64,000 bases of DNA from [Mycobacterium] stephanolepidis (lineage in GTDB: Bacteria > Actinomycetota > Actinomycetes > Mycobacteriales > Mycobacteriaceae): assembly GCF_002356335.1 (NCBI RefSeq), contig NZ_AP018165.1, positions 930,001 through 994,000 of the forward strand, written 5' to 3'. The translations under genes were made by a program, and so were the position numbers. Of the stretch, positions 1 through 9,022 are shown piece by piece; within the stretch, counting starts at the first letter, position 1; each line of letters opens with the position of its first letter. A model generated the notes under the pieces. The model did no database searches. It had not been told where the DNA came from and worked only from the letters and a program-made list of their open reading frames with translations.

Positions 1-650
1 CCCAGCAGTAGCCCCGCCCCACCCGCCGCCGCGACGGCCAGCGCGTAGCGCAGCGCATGTATGCCGACATCGGGTGGGAGCCGACGATGCTTCACACGCC
101 GTGTCGAGGTCTCGCCGGACGATCCGATGAGACCGATCAGGACCGACAGCAATGCCGTCGACAGGCACAGCCCAATGGCGCCCGGCGGGGCGATCAGACC
201 CGCCGGAACGGTCGCCGTGGCGCCTATGGCGAAGAGGAAGAAGAAGGGGCCCGTCGGCTGCAGGCGTAACGCGTCGGCCATCACCGATCCGGCCGTCGCG
301 AATGTCACCTCAACCGCGACCAGCATCCAGGTTCTGGCATGCAGCGACGAAAGCATCACGCCAAGAGCGACTCCCACGCAGAGGAGAGTCCCCGCCCGGA
401 CTTGGTGACGCACCCGGCGCCAGCCGGATTCGGCGCGGCCGTAGATTCCGGTAAAAGAGCCGAAGACGATGTACACCAGTAACTCGGGCCGCCCGATGGC
501 CAGCAGCACCACTCCGGGCAGAGCCAAACCGGCGGCCACCCTCAATGCGTGCCGGTGATCGTGGCGATCCGGACGGGTGTGCTCCCAAGCTTTGGTGGTG
601 ATGATGGCAACCAGTGTGTGAGTGCGGCGTCGGGCCTGTCCAAGAGACAT
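1..650 (-). CDS. FUSC-type integral membrane protein (partial, C-terminus outside window)
   Basis: An open minus-strand frame starts at the ATG at 650 and runs off the left edge, about 216 codons visible. It begins MSLGQARRRTH, followed by hydrophobic segments (for example VLLAIG, LVYIVFGSF, LLCVGVALGVML, FFFLFAIGAT) separated by short charged loops. This matches the N-terminal membrane half of FUSC/aromatic-acid-exporter-like proteins. The start lies only 48 bp from the divergent LysR gene, so the regulator may control it. The family call rests on topology and general similarity; the substrate is unknown. Confidence 0.6.
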   Translation of the reverse strand, partial: MSLGQARRRTHTLVAIITTKAWEHTRPDRHDHRHALRVAAGLALPGVVLLAIGRPELLVYIVFGSFTGIYGRAESGWRRVRHQVRAGTLLCVGVALGVMLSSLHARTWMLVAVEVTFATAGSVMADALRLQPTGPFFFLFAIGATATVPAGLIAPPGAIGLCLSTALLSVLIGLIGSSGETSTRRVKHRRLPPDVGIHALRYALAVAAAGGAGLLL

Positions 651-698
651 TGCCGCTGAGGCGATAGGCGGTACCGATCGCTGGTGGTAGAACGAGTT

Positions 699-1589
699 AT
701 GCAGTTCCGTCAGCTTGAATATTTCGTGGCGCTGGCGCGGGAACGACACTTCGCCCGCGCGGCGTCGGCATGCTACGTATCCCAGCCGGCACTGTCGGAG
801 GCCATCCGGAAGCTCGAGCACGAGCTGGGCGTCCCGCTGGTACTGCGGGGGTCGAACTTTGAGGGCTTGACTCCGGAGGGAGAGCGCCTGGTCCTGTGGG
901 CGCGAAGGATTCTCGCGGACCGTGACGCGCTGGAGCATGAGGTGACGGCCTTGCGCAGCGGACTCACCGGTGAGTTGCGGTTGGGTGTGGTGCCCGGGGC
1001 GGCCACCCGTGTGGCGCTGATGGCCGATGCGTTCTGTGCCGAACATCCGCTGGTGCGGGTGCGGATCGAGTCCAGCCTGCGGTCTGCGGAGATCCTGGAC
1101 CGCATCCGCCGGTTCGAACTCGATGCGGGCGTGGTCTACGACGACGGGCTGCAGACCGAAGGGCTCGAGCTAACCCGGCTTTATGAGGAACGCTATGTGC
1201 TGGTGGCGGGCGAGGGGTTGTTGCGTGACGCCCCCGAGCCGATCGACTGGTCGGAGGCGCTAAGCCTGCCCATGTGCTTGTTGCACAAGGGGATGCGTGA
1301 CCGTGATCGCATCGATGAGGCTGCTGCCGAGCATGGGCTCACAGTGTCGCCTCGCCTGGAGGCTGACTCCGTTGCGACACTGCTGGCCCTCGTCGGGACC
1401 GGTCGCTGGGCGGCCATCGTCGCACGGACCTGGTTCGCCACCGTACCTGCGCCGGCAGGTACTCGAGTCGTCGAGCTGCAGACACCGAGGCTCGGCTCGC
1501 CGGTCGCGCTGGTGCGTACCGCGGGCGAGCCCGCGTCGCTCTTGGCGCGCGCGCTGGCGCAGACGGCGGCACCGCTCGACCAGCTCTGA
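699..1589 (+). CDS. LysR family transcriptional regulator
   Basis: A 296-residue protein. The N-terminus MQFRQLEYFVALA followed by FARAASACYVSQPALSEAIRKLE is the classic LysR winged helix-turn-helix. The rest has the length of the periplasmic-binding-like effector domain. A GTG five codons upstream (684) is in frame, but ATG 699 matches the usual family start. It sits between a divergent FUSC-type membrane protein and a downstream formate dehydrogenase on the same strand; LysR regulators usually control a neighbour, so either is a candidate target. The effector cannot be told from sequence. Confidence 0.9.
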   Translation: MQFRQLEYFVALARERHFARAASACYVSQPALSEAIRKLEHELGVPLVLRGSNFEGLTPEGERLVLWARRILADRDALEHEVTALRSGLTGELRLGVVPGAATRVALMADAFCAEHPLVRVRIESSLRSAEILDRIRRFELDAGVVYDDGLQTEGLELTRLYEERYVLVAGEGLLRDAPEPIDWSEALSLPMCLLHKGMRDRDRIDEAAAEHGLTVSPRLEADSVATLLALVGTGRWAAIVARTWFATVPAPAGTRVVELQTPRLGSPVALVRTAGEPASLLARALAQTAAPLDQL

Positions 1590-1745
1590 TCGGCTCTGCC
1601 TATTGGGCGGTCGGAACTTGGTCTTGGACACCGCACCACTGCGCGCCGGACACTGAGGGTGCGTCGAAATGAACGCATCGGATAGCTGGAAAGCCTTCTG
1701 CATCAATAGAACTGGCGGCCATACGACCGCCGTGGAGGAGTGGTC

Positions 1746-2930
1746 ATGGCGAAGATCTTGTGTGTGCTCTACCCCGACCCGGTGACGGGTTATCCGCCCG
1801 TATACGCCCGGGATTCGATCCCGGTCATCGGCGGCTATCCCGATGGGCAGACTCTGCCTACCCCGTCGGCCATCGATTTCACCCCGGGTGAACTGCTGGG
1901 ATGTGTATCCGGGGAGCTCGGCCTGCGCCGCTACCTGGAGGCGCAGGGGCACGAGCTTGTGGTTACCTCCGACAAAGATGGGCCCGACTCGGTGTTCGAG
2001 AAGGAGCTGCCAGACGCCGATGTGGTTATCTCCCAGCCCTTCTGGCCCGCATATCTCAGTGCGGAGCGAATTGCCAGGGCGCCCAAGCTGAAGCTGGCGT
2101 TGACGGCGGGTATCGGTTCGGACCATGTTGACCTGGATGCGGCGATCAAGGCGGGCATCACTGTCGCGGAGGTGACGTACTGCAACAGCATCAGTGTGGC
2201 CGAGCATGCCGTCATGCAGATCCTGGCGCTGGTGCGCAACTACCTGCCGTCGCACCAGTGGGTGGTCGACGGCGGCTGGAACATCGCAGACAGCGTTGAG
2301 CGCGCCTACGACCTTGAGGGATTCGATGTCGGCATCATCGCGGCGGGGCGCATCGGGCAGGCAGTAATGCGTCGGCTCAAGCCATTTGACGTGCGGCTGC
2401 ACTACTTTGACACTCGTCGGCTGCCTGCCGAGGTGGAACAGGAGCTAGGGCTCACCTATCACCCGGACGTGCACTCCCTGGTCGGCTCCGTCGACATCGT
2501 CGACATCCATGCTCCGCTGCACCCACAGACTTATCACCTGTTCGACGCGAACCTGATCAACTCCATGCGACGCGGCTCGTACATCGTGAACACCGCGCGT
2601 GCCGAGATCATGGTTCGCGATGCGGTGGTCGATGCGTTGCGGAGCGGACAGCTGGCGGGTTACGCCGGCGACGTCTGGTACCCGCAGCCGCCCGCCCCCG
2701 ATCATCCGTGGCGCACCATGCCCCACGAGGCCATGACGCCGCATGTCTCCGGCACCACGCTGTCGGCGCAGGCCAGGTATGCGGCCGGTACCCGGGAAAT
2801 CCTCGAAGACTTCTTTGAGCGGCGGCCCATCCGTGACGAATACCTGATCGTCGAGGGCGGCCAGCTGGCTGGAACCGGAGCCAAGTCCTACACAGCGGAT
2901 GGGTCGGCCAGCCCCGGCGCGGGCACCTAG
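1746..2930 (+). CDS. fdh: NAD-dependent formate dehydrogenase
   Basis: A 394-residue D-2-hydroxyacid-dehydrogenase-fold enzyme oxidising formate to CO2 with NAD+ in the cytosol. It aligns without gaps to the Pseudomonas sp. 101 / M. vaccae type enzyme: substrate and catalytic residues Asn147, Arg285, Asp309, Gln314 and His333 are all present, as are the nucleotide-binding run AAGRIG at 199-204 and Asp222, which sets NAD specificity. The residue matching the oxidation-sensitive Cys255 of the Pseudomonas enzyme is Ala256 here. ATG 1746 is chosen over GTG 1740 because GGAGGAG (1734-1740) is correctly spaced from it. A strong terminator follows. Confidence 0.95.
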   Translation: MAKILCVLYPDPVTGYPPVYARDSIPVIGGYPDGQTLPTPSAIDFTPGELLGCVSGELGLRRYLEAQGHELVVTSDKDGPDSVFEKELPDADVVISQPFWPAYLSAERIARAPKLKLALTAGIGSDHVDLDAAIKAGITVAEVTYCNSISVAEHAVMQILALVRNYLPSHQWVVDGGWNIADSVERAYDLEGFDVGIIAAGRIGQAVMRRLKPFDVRLHYFDTRRLPAEVEQELGLTYHPDVHSLVGSVDIVDIHAPLHPQTYHLFDANLINSMRRGSYIVNTARAEIMVRDAVVDALRSGQLAGYAGDVWYPQPPAPDHPWRTMPHEAMTPHVSGTTLSAQARYAAGTREILEDFFERRPIRDEYLIVEGGQLAGTGAKSYTADGSASPGAGT

Positions 2931-2939
2931 TCCACACAT

Positions 2940-2976
2940 GGGCCGCTGTCGGGGACGGATTTCCTGACAGCGGCCC
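2940..2976. terminator. Rho-independent-type hairpin after formate dehydrogenase
   Basis: Perfect 11-bp inverted repeat GGGCCGCTGTC (2940-2950) and GACAGCGGCCC (2966-2976) with a 15-nt loop, starting 9 bp after the fdh stop codon. There is no U tract, as is common in mycobacterial terminators. Confidence 0.7.
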
Positions 2977-3074
2977 GCCTTCGCGCCCACGTCAACACCG
3001 GCTGGCATGGATCCGGCGGGATCTGGCACCGATTGGCAGTGTCAGGGCCGCGTCATCCTGGCAGCATCGCCTCC

Positions 3075-3449
3075 ATGAGTCACAACGCATCACTGCGCAA
3101 AGCGGCAGCCGGGTTTTATGCGGGAATCGGCATCTTCGCCCTTGTGAAACCCGCCCTGGTGCCACAGATGTTCGGCGGCGACGCACCGACCAGTGAATCC
3201 CGCACCGAGGTTCGCGCCGTGTACGGAGGCATCCCCTTGGCCTTCGCGTTGGCCTTGGCGCAGGCCGGTGATGACGGCGCGCGATCAGCGGGTCTTCGTG
3301 CTGCTGTCCGTTACGCCAGTTATGGCATGGGGCTGACCCGATTGTTGTCGGGCGGGTTAGAACGGCGAGTGCGGCCATGGCCCACAGGGTTTTTCGCAGC
3401 GCTGGAAATCGCTGTGGGCGCGGCACTCACCGAGCGGTCCAATGCCTGA
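3075..3449 (+). CDS. Small DUF4345-like membrane protein
   Basis: A 124-residue hydrophobic protein, MSHNASLRKAAAGFYAG at the start, with about four candidate membrane segments (GIGIFALVKPALVP, IPLAFALALAQ, YASYGMGLTRLLSG, FFAALEIAVGAAL). The arrangement resembles DUF4345 proteins, which have no defined function. An in-frame upstream start at 3033 would add 14 residues of non-hydrophobic sequence, so ATG 3075 is preferred. It is a single gene between the fdh terminator and the thiolase. Confidence 0.65.
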   Translation: MSHNASLRKAAAGFYAGIGIFALVKPALVPQMFGGDAPTSESRTEVRAVYGGIPLAFALALAQAGDDGARSAGLRAAVRYASYGMGLTRLLSGGLERRVRPWPTGFFAALEIAVGAALTERSNA

Positions 3450-3542
3450 TGCGGTAGGGGAGTTCGTGGCCCGGTTCACCGATTTCGGGACGGCGCCGTC
3501 GGCCGATTTACGAACCTAGTACCCGTGTAAACAAAAGAACTG

Positions 3543-3552
3543 ACTCGCGAGT
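3543..3552. promoter_or_regulatory. Palindrome upstream of the thiolase
   Basis: ACTCGCGAGT is a perfect 10-bp palindrome ending 12 bp before the thiolase ATG. Its position suits a repressor operator (TetR-type regulators often control fatty-acid genes in mycobacteria), but its short length means it could be chance. Confidence 0.3.
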
Positions 3553-3564
3553 AAGCTCGCCGCC

Positions 3565-4845
3565 ATGACCGCACCTGCTCAGCGTCGCGCCGTCATCGTC
3601 GCGGGCGCGCGCACTCCCTTTGTCCGTGCTTTCGGTGACTTCACCCGCATCGACACCATCGCATTGGCCGACGAAGCCGTGCGAGGTCTGCTCGATAACA
3701 CCAAGATCTCCTCGAATGAGATTGAGGCCATCGTCTGGGGCGGGGTGATCCTGCCGGCGGGTGCGCCGAACATCGCTCGTGAGATCGCACTCGACCTCAA
3801 GCTCGGGCACGGCGTCGAGGGGCATACCGTCACCCGTGCGTGTGCCTCCGGCCTGCAGGCCATCACCACGGCGGCCGCGGCGATCGAGCGCGGTGAGTAC
3901 GACGTCATTATTGCCGGCGGTTCCGACTCCACCTCCAATGCCGGAGTCAACTTGCCGCAGAAGCTCATTCACGCGGCCGCCCCTCTGGCGCTGGGTAAGC
4001 CAAAACCAAAGGACTACTTCGACGCGGCCCTGAGCCTGGCGCCGTTCACCGGACTGCTGCCGCGGCGACCCAAGATCGAAGAGCGGACCACCGGTGAGGT
4101 GATGGGGGAGTCTGCCGACAAGATGGCCAAGATCCACGGCATTACCCGCGAGGCGCAGGACGAGTTCGCGGTGCGCTCGCACCATCGCGCAGCTGCCGCC
4201 ATCAAGTCGGGACGCTTCGACCGCGAGGTGGTGCCCGTCAACGGCGTGACCCGTGACGGCCTGGTCCGCGAGAACACCAGCGTCGAGAAACTCGCAATGC
4301 TCAAACCGGTCTTCAATCGCGACGGCACGGTGACCGCAGGTAACGCCAGCCCGCTGACCGACGGCGCTGCCGCGGTGCTGCTGATGAGCGAGGAGAAGGC
4401 GCGGGCGCTCGGTCTGCAACCGCTGGCCGCCATCCGGTCCTGGAGCTATGTCAGCGTCGACCCAGCCGACGAGGTGCTTATCGGGCCCGCCATCTCAATG
4501 CCGCGAGCCTTGGAGAAGGCAGGGATGACCCTTGCCGACATCGACTACGTCGACATTCACGAAGCCTTTGCCGCGCAGACTCTTTCAGTGCTGGAGGCCC
4601 TCGGTTCCAAGAAGTGGGCGGCCGATCGGCTCGGGCGCTCCGAGGCCGTGGGTACGCCCGATATCGACAAGGTGAATGTGCACGGCGGCTCGGTATCGAT
4701 AGGCCACCCGTTCGGCGCCACCGGCGCCCGCATGGTCACCACCATGGCCAACGAGCTCGCGCTCAGTGGGAAGAGCACCGCGCTGTTGGGCATTTGCGCG
4801 GCCGGTGGTCACGGCGCCAGCGCCGTGCTTGAACGCGTGGAGTGA
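3565..4845 (+). CDS. Acetyl-CoA acyltransferase (thiolase)
   Basis: A 426-residue thiolase that cleaves 3-ketoacyl-CoA with CoA (beta-oxidation) or condenses acetyl-CoA. The acylated nucleophile is Cys93 in RACASGLQ. The other thiolase motifs are HEAF with His332, GHPFGATGAR starting at 380, and the second catalytic Cys411 in ICAAGGHG. Length and motif order are complete. The best match from memory is the FadI/FadA-type degradative group, but no acyl-CoA dehydrogenase or hydratase lies next to it, so chain-length preference is open. It converges on the secreted MPT64-like gene across a shared terminator. Confidence 0.92.
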   Translation: MTAPAQRRAVIVAGARTPFVRAFGDFTRIDTIALADEAVRGLLDNTKISSNEIEAIVWGGVILPAGAPNIAREIALDLKLGHGVEGHTVTRACASGLQAITTAAAAIERGEYDVIIAGGSDSTSNAGVNLPQKLIHAAAPLALGKPKPKDYFDAALSLAPFTGLLPRRPKIEERTTGEVMGESADKMAKIHGITREAQDEFAVRSHHRAAAAIKSGRFDREVVPVNGVTRDGLVRENTSVEKLAMLKPVFNRDGTVTAGNASPLTDGAAAVLLMSEEKARALGLQPLAAIRSWSYVSVDPADEVLIGPAISMPRALEKAGMTLADIDYVDIHEAFAAQTLSVLEALGSKKWAADRLGRSEAVGTPDIDKVNVHGGSVSIGHPFGATGARMVTTMANELALSGKSTALLGICAAGGHGASAVLERVE

Positions 4846-4861
4846 TCCTCCGGAGACGGAA

Positions 4862-4901
4862 AATGCCCGCCTACAAGCGTTATCGCTCGTAGGCGGGCAT
4901 T
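4862..4901. terminator. Bidirectional terminator between thiolase and MPT64-like gene
   Basis: A 13-bp perfect inverted repeat, AATGCCCGCCTAC (4862-4874) and GTAGGCGGGCATT (4889-4901). An inner AGCG-TTAT-CGCT stem-loop extends the hairpin. It lies in the gap between two convergent genes, so it can serve both. Confidence 0.85.
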
Positions 4902-4913
4902 GCCCATTGCGTT

Positions 4914-5687
4914 CTAGCCTCCGTACCCGGGCTTCAGGATCGGGGCGATGGCGCCAATCGGGATGTGCGCTTCCACAGTGCCGCCGTCCATCGAGTACAC
5001 CCGCTGACCCGGGGAGTAATCGATCGGATAGTCATGGGCAACTGGGTAATCCGGCATGTAGATGATCAGCTCGTCCGGTGTCAGCGCCCAGGCCTTGTAC
5101 GCGCCGGAGTACACCTTGTCCGGAGTCCACCGGTCGGGCGTGAACGGATAGGTCTGCGGGGTGTGCCCCGGCGCCGCCCGGTCCAGTGCCTCGATGATGA
5201 AGGGCTCGGCGATCGGCGGGATGGCGTTCAGATCGCCACCCTTGAGAATGTCGGCGAGCACCAGGCGCTTACCGCCGTCGTAGTTGAACGTCCGGTAGGC
5301 GTTGTTCACCTGCGGGCCGTTGGCGTGGTAATCCTCGTGAAAAACGATGGACGTGGTGCTGCCGTGGTTGAAGATCTGGAAGTTCTCCTCGCCATAGCTG
5401 TCCTGAATCATGTCAGCGCCCTTGGCTTTCCAGTTGTTGTACAAGTTGCGCAGGTACTCACGGATGGCGGGGTTGCTGTCCACCAATTCGGGGATGGCGA
5501 CCTTGATATCGCGATCTGCCTTACGCGGCGAGGTCACCACCGTGTGGCAGTAGAGCCCGTCGAAGTTGCCGCCGAGCTCGCCGCAGAAGGACTGCGCCGA
5601 CGCTGACGCCAACGGCGCGCTGCTGATCGCCAGCGCGACGGCACACGCCCCGGCAACCCCTCGGACCAAGAGTTGAGAAATCCGCAT
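4914..5687 (-). CDS. Secreted MPT64/TB22.2-like protein (RsiV-like fold)
   Basis: A 257-residue exported protein. Residues 1-31 form a signal peptide ending near ASASA. The mature part begins SFCGELGG...GLYC, giving the two early cysteines typical of the MPT64 group, followed by a DUF3298/RsiV-like alpha/beta domain. Family members are abundant secreted mycobacterial antigens of unknown biochemical role. It lies 20 bp after the Mce-associated gene on the same strand and may be the last gene of the mce operon, or may have its own promoter. Confidence 0.75.
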   Translation of the reverse strand: MRISQLLVRGVAGACAVALAISSAPLASASAQSFCGELGGNFDGLYCHTVVTSPRKADRDIKVAIPELVDSNPAIREYLRNLYNNWKAKGADMIQDSYGEENFQIFNHGSTTSIVFHEDYHANGPQVNNAYRTFNYDGGKRLVLADILKGGDLNAIPPIAEPFIIEALDRAAPGHTPQTYPFTPDRWTPDKVYSGAYKAWALTPDELIIYMPDYPVAHDYPIDYSPGQRVYSMDGGTVEAHIPIGAIAPILKPGYGG

Positions 5688-5707
5688 GATGACCTTTCCT
5701 GGCCGAC

Positions 5708-6385
5708 CTAGAGGTACGTCAGGTCGCTTGCGAGCCAGCGACCGTCGATCTTCACCATCGTGATCTTCATTCGATTCTTGTCGACACGTTGATCCCGCAC
5801 ATTAACGTTCTTGACGCTCTGATCGACCATCATCAGTATCACGACTTTGTCCGTGGACTTGGACTCGATCGCCGAGTTCACGACTTTGCCCTCTGCTCCC
5901 GACTTGTTGTCGATGAGCAGCTGCCGCAGTTGGATGCTTGCCTGGGTGAAATCGTCCTTGAACTTGCCGGTCGCTCCGTTGAGGATCTGCCGGAAGTTCT
6001 CGTCGATTTTGTCGGATTCGACGCTGGTCAAGACCTCTGTGTAGGCGACCGCGACTGCCTGTGCCTGCTCTCCGGCCGCGTCGATCTGGTGCTGTTTCCA
6101 CACCTTCGCGCCCACCACACCCGAGAACACGAGAGCTCCGACCAGGATTGCCGCCAAGGCTCCGATCGCGGCGTAACGCACCCACGAGGACGTTCCGGAA
6201 GAATCCGCATCGTCATCGGCACCGGCTGCTTGCGCATCAGACTCGTCTGTCGCGTCGACGTCGTCCGGCTCGTCGGTGTCGGTCTGGTCGGTTTCCGCGG
6301 CAGTGTCCGCGGTGTCTTTCTCGTCGACCTTGTCCGCCTCGGCGTCGCTTGTTGAATCGACGTCATCTTTGGTCATGGTGACCAC
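5708..6385 (-). CDS. Mce-associated membrane protein
   Basis: A 225-residue protein with a very acidic Asp/Glu/Thr-rich cytoplasmic N-terminus (residues 4-65), one membrane helix (about 70-92, YAAIGALAAILVGALVF) and an extracytoplasmic alpha+beta domain ending in VKIDGRWLASDLTYL. This is the standard layout of Mas proteins encoded after mceF, thought to stabilise or assist the Mce transporter. The GTG at 6385 is preferred to ATG 6376 because AAGGAG (6394-6399) is 8 nt from the GTG but 17 nt from the ATG. It follows mceF by 37 bp. Confidence 0.88.
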   Translation of the reverse strand: MVTMTKDDVDSTSDAEADKVDEKDTADTAAETDQTDTDEPDDVDATDESDAQAAGADDDADSSGTSSWVRYAAIGALAAILVGALVFSGVVGAKVWKQHQIDAAGEQAQAVAVAYTEVLTSVESDKIDENFRQILNGATGKFKDDFTQASIQLRQLLIDNKSGAEGKVVNSAIESKSTDKVVILMMVDQSVKNVNVRDQRVDKNRMKITMVKIDGRWLASDLTYL

Positions 6386-6422
6386 GGTAGTAGCTCCTTG
6401 AATCTGATTCGCAGGTCAGGTG

Positions 6423-7673
6423 TCAACTTGGCGGTTCGATCGGCAGTGTCGGTCCACCATAGGTGGTTGGTACCTGGAAGCGGCCCTTCGGTGTCGGATC
6501 GGCCTTCTTCCCCATATCGGCTCCCATGGGAGGTCCGGCGGTGTCGTCTCCAGCTGGGCGCGGCGCATTCTTGGCGCCGCGAATCAGGACCGCCGGATCC
6601 GTGTCGGCGCAGTAGTTGGCGTAGAGGAACGGCTCGGGATAATCGGCGGCCGACAGCGGCAGCCGCGGTGTCGGGTAGTCGCAGACGTAGCGCGGGTACA
6701 GATCTGCCGTGGCCCAGATTCCACCGTCGTGCATGATGCTCATCAGTGCGTCGAACACAGAGGCCCGGTAGTTGGGAAACAGTGCGTTAAGGGCAGGAAC
6801 GCGCAGGTAGAGCAGCCGTGAGGCGGTCGCGAGGTTACCCAGCAGAGTCACCATGGTGTCCGAGTTGTCGGCGAACAGGTTGTCCACCGCGCCGAGGGTC
6901 TTCGGGGTTTGATCGACGAGGGTGCGGTAGCCGTTTTGCATCTTGTCCACGCCGCGCAGGGTGCGGCCCAGTTCGTTCGCGGTGGCCTTGATGCCCGAGT
7001 TCTTGTCGGCGGCCAAGGTGAGCACCACCCGGCTGGTCTTGAGCAGGCTGGTGGTCTCGGGCAGCACCGAATCCAGGGTGCTCAGCAAGAAGGTGCCACC
7101 GTCGATGATCTCGGTGAGCTTGCGTGGGCCTTCCTTGCTCAGGCTCAGTTCCTTCTTGATGAGCTCGAGCTTTTTGGGATCCACCTGCGCCAGCAGACCG
7201 TCGGCATCGGCCAACAGCTTGGCCAACGTCACCGGCACCTGCGCACCCTCGGAGATCACGGCGCCGTCCTTGAGGAACGGACCCTGATCCGATACGCCCT
7301 CGAAGTTGATGTATTGCTCGCCGGCGGGTGACAGGCCGGTGACGCGCACCTTCGCGGAAACGGGGATCTTGTACTTCGACTGGATCTCGGCGACCGCGTC
7401 GACACCCTGCGGCGTGATCGCCAACGACTGCACCGTGCCCACCTTGACGCCGCGCAGCGCGACATCCTGATTCGGCAGTAGACCGCCCGATTCCGGAAGC
7501 TGCACCTTGACGCGGTACGTGCCCGAGAACGGGCTGACGCGCAAGGCGCCCACCGTGAGGTAGGCGATCGCGACCAACAGCACGGTGGCCAGCGCGATGC
7601 CCGAGAGCAGCATCCGCTTGCGATGCCCGGCCCGAATCGTGCCGACCAGGCCATTGGCGAGGGCGTTGATCAC
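6423..7673 (-). CDS. mceF: Mce family protein MceF
   Basis: A 416-residue subunit of an Mce lipid importer. It has an N-terminal membrane helix (about 18-40), an MCE domain starting FSGTYRVKVQLPESGGLLPNQDVALRGVKVG-type sequence, a long helical region, and a Pro-rich tail ending LPIEPPS. The GTG at 7673 overlaps the mceE stop as GTGA, indicating translational coupling. The open frame extends 89 codons further upstream, but that part is the antisense of mceE. The MCE subunits are thought to form a hexameric lipid-conducting tube across the periplasm; the substrate of this copy is unknown. Confidence 0.9.
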   Translation of the reverse strand: MINALANGLVGTIRAGHRKRMLLSGIALATVLLVAIAYLTVGALRVSPFSGTYRVKVQLPESGGLLPNQDVALRGVKVGTVQSLAITPQGVDAVAEIQSKYKIPVSAKVRVTGLSPAGEQYINFEGVSDQGPFLKDGAVISEGAQVPVTLAKLLADADGLLAQVDPKKLELIKKELSLSKEGPRKLTEIIDGGTFLLSTLDSVLPETTSLLKTSRVVLTLAADKNSGIKATANELGRTLRGVDKMQNGYRTLVDQTPKTLGAVDNLFADNSDTMVTLLGNLATASRLLYLRVPALNALFPNYRASVFDALMSIMHDGGIWATADLYPRYVCDYPTPRLPLSAADYPEPFLYANYCADTDPAVLIRGAKNAPRPAGDDTAGPPMGADMGKKADPTPKGRFQVPTTYGGPTLPIEPPS

Positions 7674-9022
7674 TGGCCCATCACCTCCGGTCCGGGGGCG
7701 GGGCCAGTGGCGGGAACGGGCGCCGTTGCGGAGGGGGGAACGACGCCAGGAGCAGGCGCCGACGCGGGTTCGGCTTGTCCCGGCGGCACCGGAGCACCCG
7801 GGTTGGGTGTCGCCGGCGGGGCGGCTCCTGGCGGCGGGCCGGGCACGCGCTCGATCACGCCGGGTTCGGTCGGACTCGGCCGCATCGGAACATCCTCGCC
7901 GTCCACACCCTTGCCCACGACGCGTTCCTGGAGGCGCCACAGCGTGTACTTGAAGGAGCCGACCAGCTGAGCCCAGTTGTAGCGCTTGGGTCCGTGCGAA
8001 CCGATATCGCCCTTGAACCCGGCATCGGGGATCGATCCCAGGACCAACTTGTCGATACTGACGCGCACCGAAATCGCATTGCTGGGGGTGGATTTGATGA
8101 GCGTGGTGATCTGCCGGTTGAGGCCGTTGATATCAATTGTCGGGTCCTGCGCGATGTCGTTCCACGACTTGGCGATCGTGTTCGCATCCTTGATGATGCT
8201 GTGTCCGCTGGTATCGGTGCCTGCGATCGATGGGAACTTCTGCAGCTGCTTGGTGGTGGCACCGATCTGAAGAACCAGCTGCGAGAGCTGCGCGGTGTTG
8301 GCGGCGAGAGCCTCGGTGGCTGGATCGGCCTCTTTCACGATGTCGGTGAGAGTTTGGTTCTTGGTGTCGAGCTGGTCGGCCAACTGCGAGGTCTGGGTGA
8401 GAGCATCAGAGATCTGCGCGGATCGCGTATTCAACGTTCCCAGCAGGCGATTGGAGTCCTTGATCAGATCGCCGAATGCCTGGCCCTGATCGCCGGTCGC
8501 CTTACCGAAACCATTGATGACGTTGGTCAGGTTGCGTACGGCGCCCCCGTTGGAGACGAGCGCCGCCGAGCTGAGCACGGATTCCACCGTCGCGGCGGCC
8601 ATCGTCGAATCGAGGCCGATGGTGTCGCCCTCCTTGAGGACGGGCGAGTCCGAGGTGGCGCCGGCCGGGGGACGAATCGAGACGAAGACGTCGCCGAGCG
8701 GTGTCGCGGAACGCAGCTCGGCGGTGCTGCCCTTGGGGAGTCGGACTCCATGGATGATGCGCAAGGTGGTGATCGCGGTGTAGTTACTCACCCGCATGTC
8801 GTCGACCTGGCCGACATCCGCGCCGGCCAGCTTCACCTTGGCGCTATTCGGCAGGTTCAGGATGTTCGAGAAGAGTGCCGTCAGGTGGTAGCCGCCCGAT
8901 CCGACGCCGGGGGCGGGCAATGGGAGATCTCCCAGACCGTTGGTTCCACAACCGGACAGAACGGTGGCGGCCAGGATCGTCGCCGTGCTCATCGCTGCCG
9001 GCCGCTTGCGTGTAGCCATCAC
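7670..9022 (-). CDS. mceE: Mce family lipoprotein MceE
   Basis: A 450-residue Mce subunit and the lipoprotein of the set (LprK-type). The lipobox LSGC places the lipidated cysteine at residue 25. An MCE domain (YHLTALFSNILNLPNSAKVKLAG) and an extended helical segment follow, then a Pro/Ala-rich tail of about 70 residues. It starts with consecutive GTG-ATG codons at 9022/9019, overlapping the mceD stop. Fifth Mce gene of the operon. Confidence 0.9.
   Translation of the reverse strand: MMATRKRPAAMSTATILAATVLSGCGTNGLGDLPLPAPGVGSGGYHLTALFSNILNLPNSAKVKLAGADVGQVDDMRVSNYTAITTLRIIHGVRLPKGSTAELRSATPLGDVFVSIRPPAGATSDSPVLKEGDTIGLDSTMAAATVESVLSSAALVSNGGAVRNLTNVINGFGKATGDQGQAFGDLIKDSNRLLGTLNTRSAQISDALTQTSQLADQLDTKNQTLTDIVKEADPATEALAANTAQLSQLVLQIGATTKQLQKFPSIAGTDTSGHSIIKDANTIAKSWNDIAQDPTIDINGLNRQITTLIKSTPSNAISVRVSIDKLVLGSIPDAGFKGDIGSHGPKRYNWAQLVGSFKYTLWRLQERVVGKGVDGEDVPMRPSPTEPGVIERVPGPPPGAAPPATPNPGAPVPPGQAEPASAPAPGVVPPSATAPVPATGPAPGPEVMGQ

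Noticed and set aside
1260..2402. 380-codon minus-strand frame opposite lysR and fdh
   Set aside because: Overlaps two strong genes on the other strand and encodes no recognisable domain.
6423..7940. Longer start for MceF
   Set aside because: The extra 89 residues are Arg/Gly-rich out-of-frame mceE sequence; GTG 7673 with GTGA coupling is convincing.
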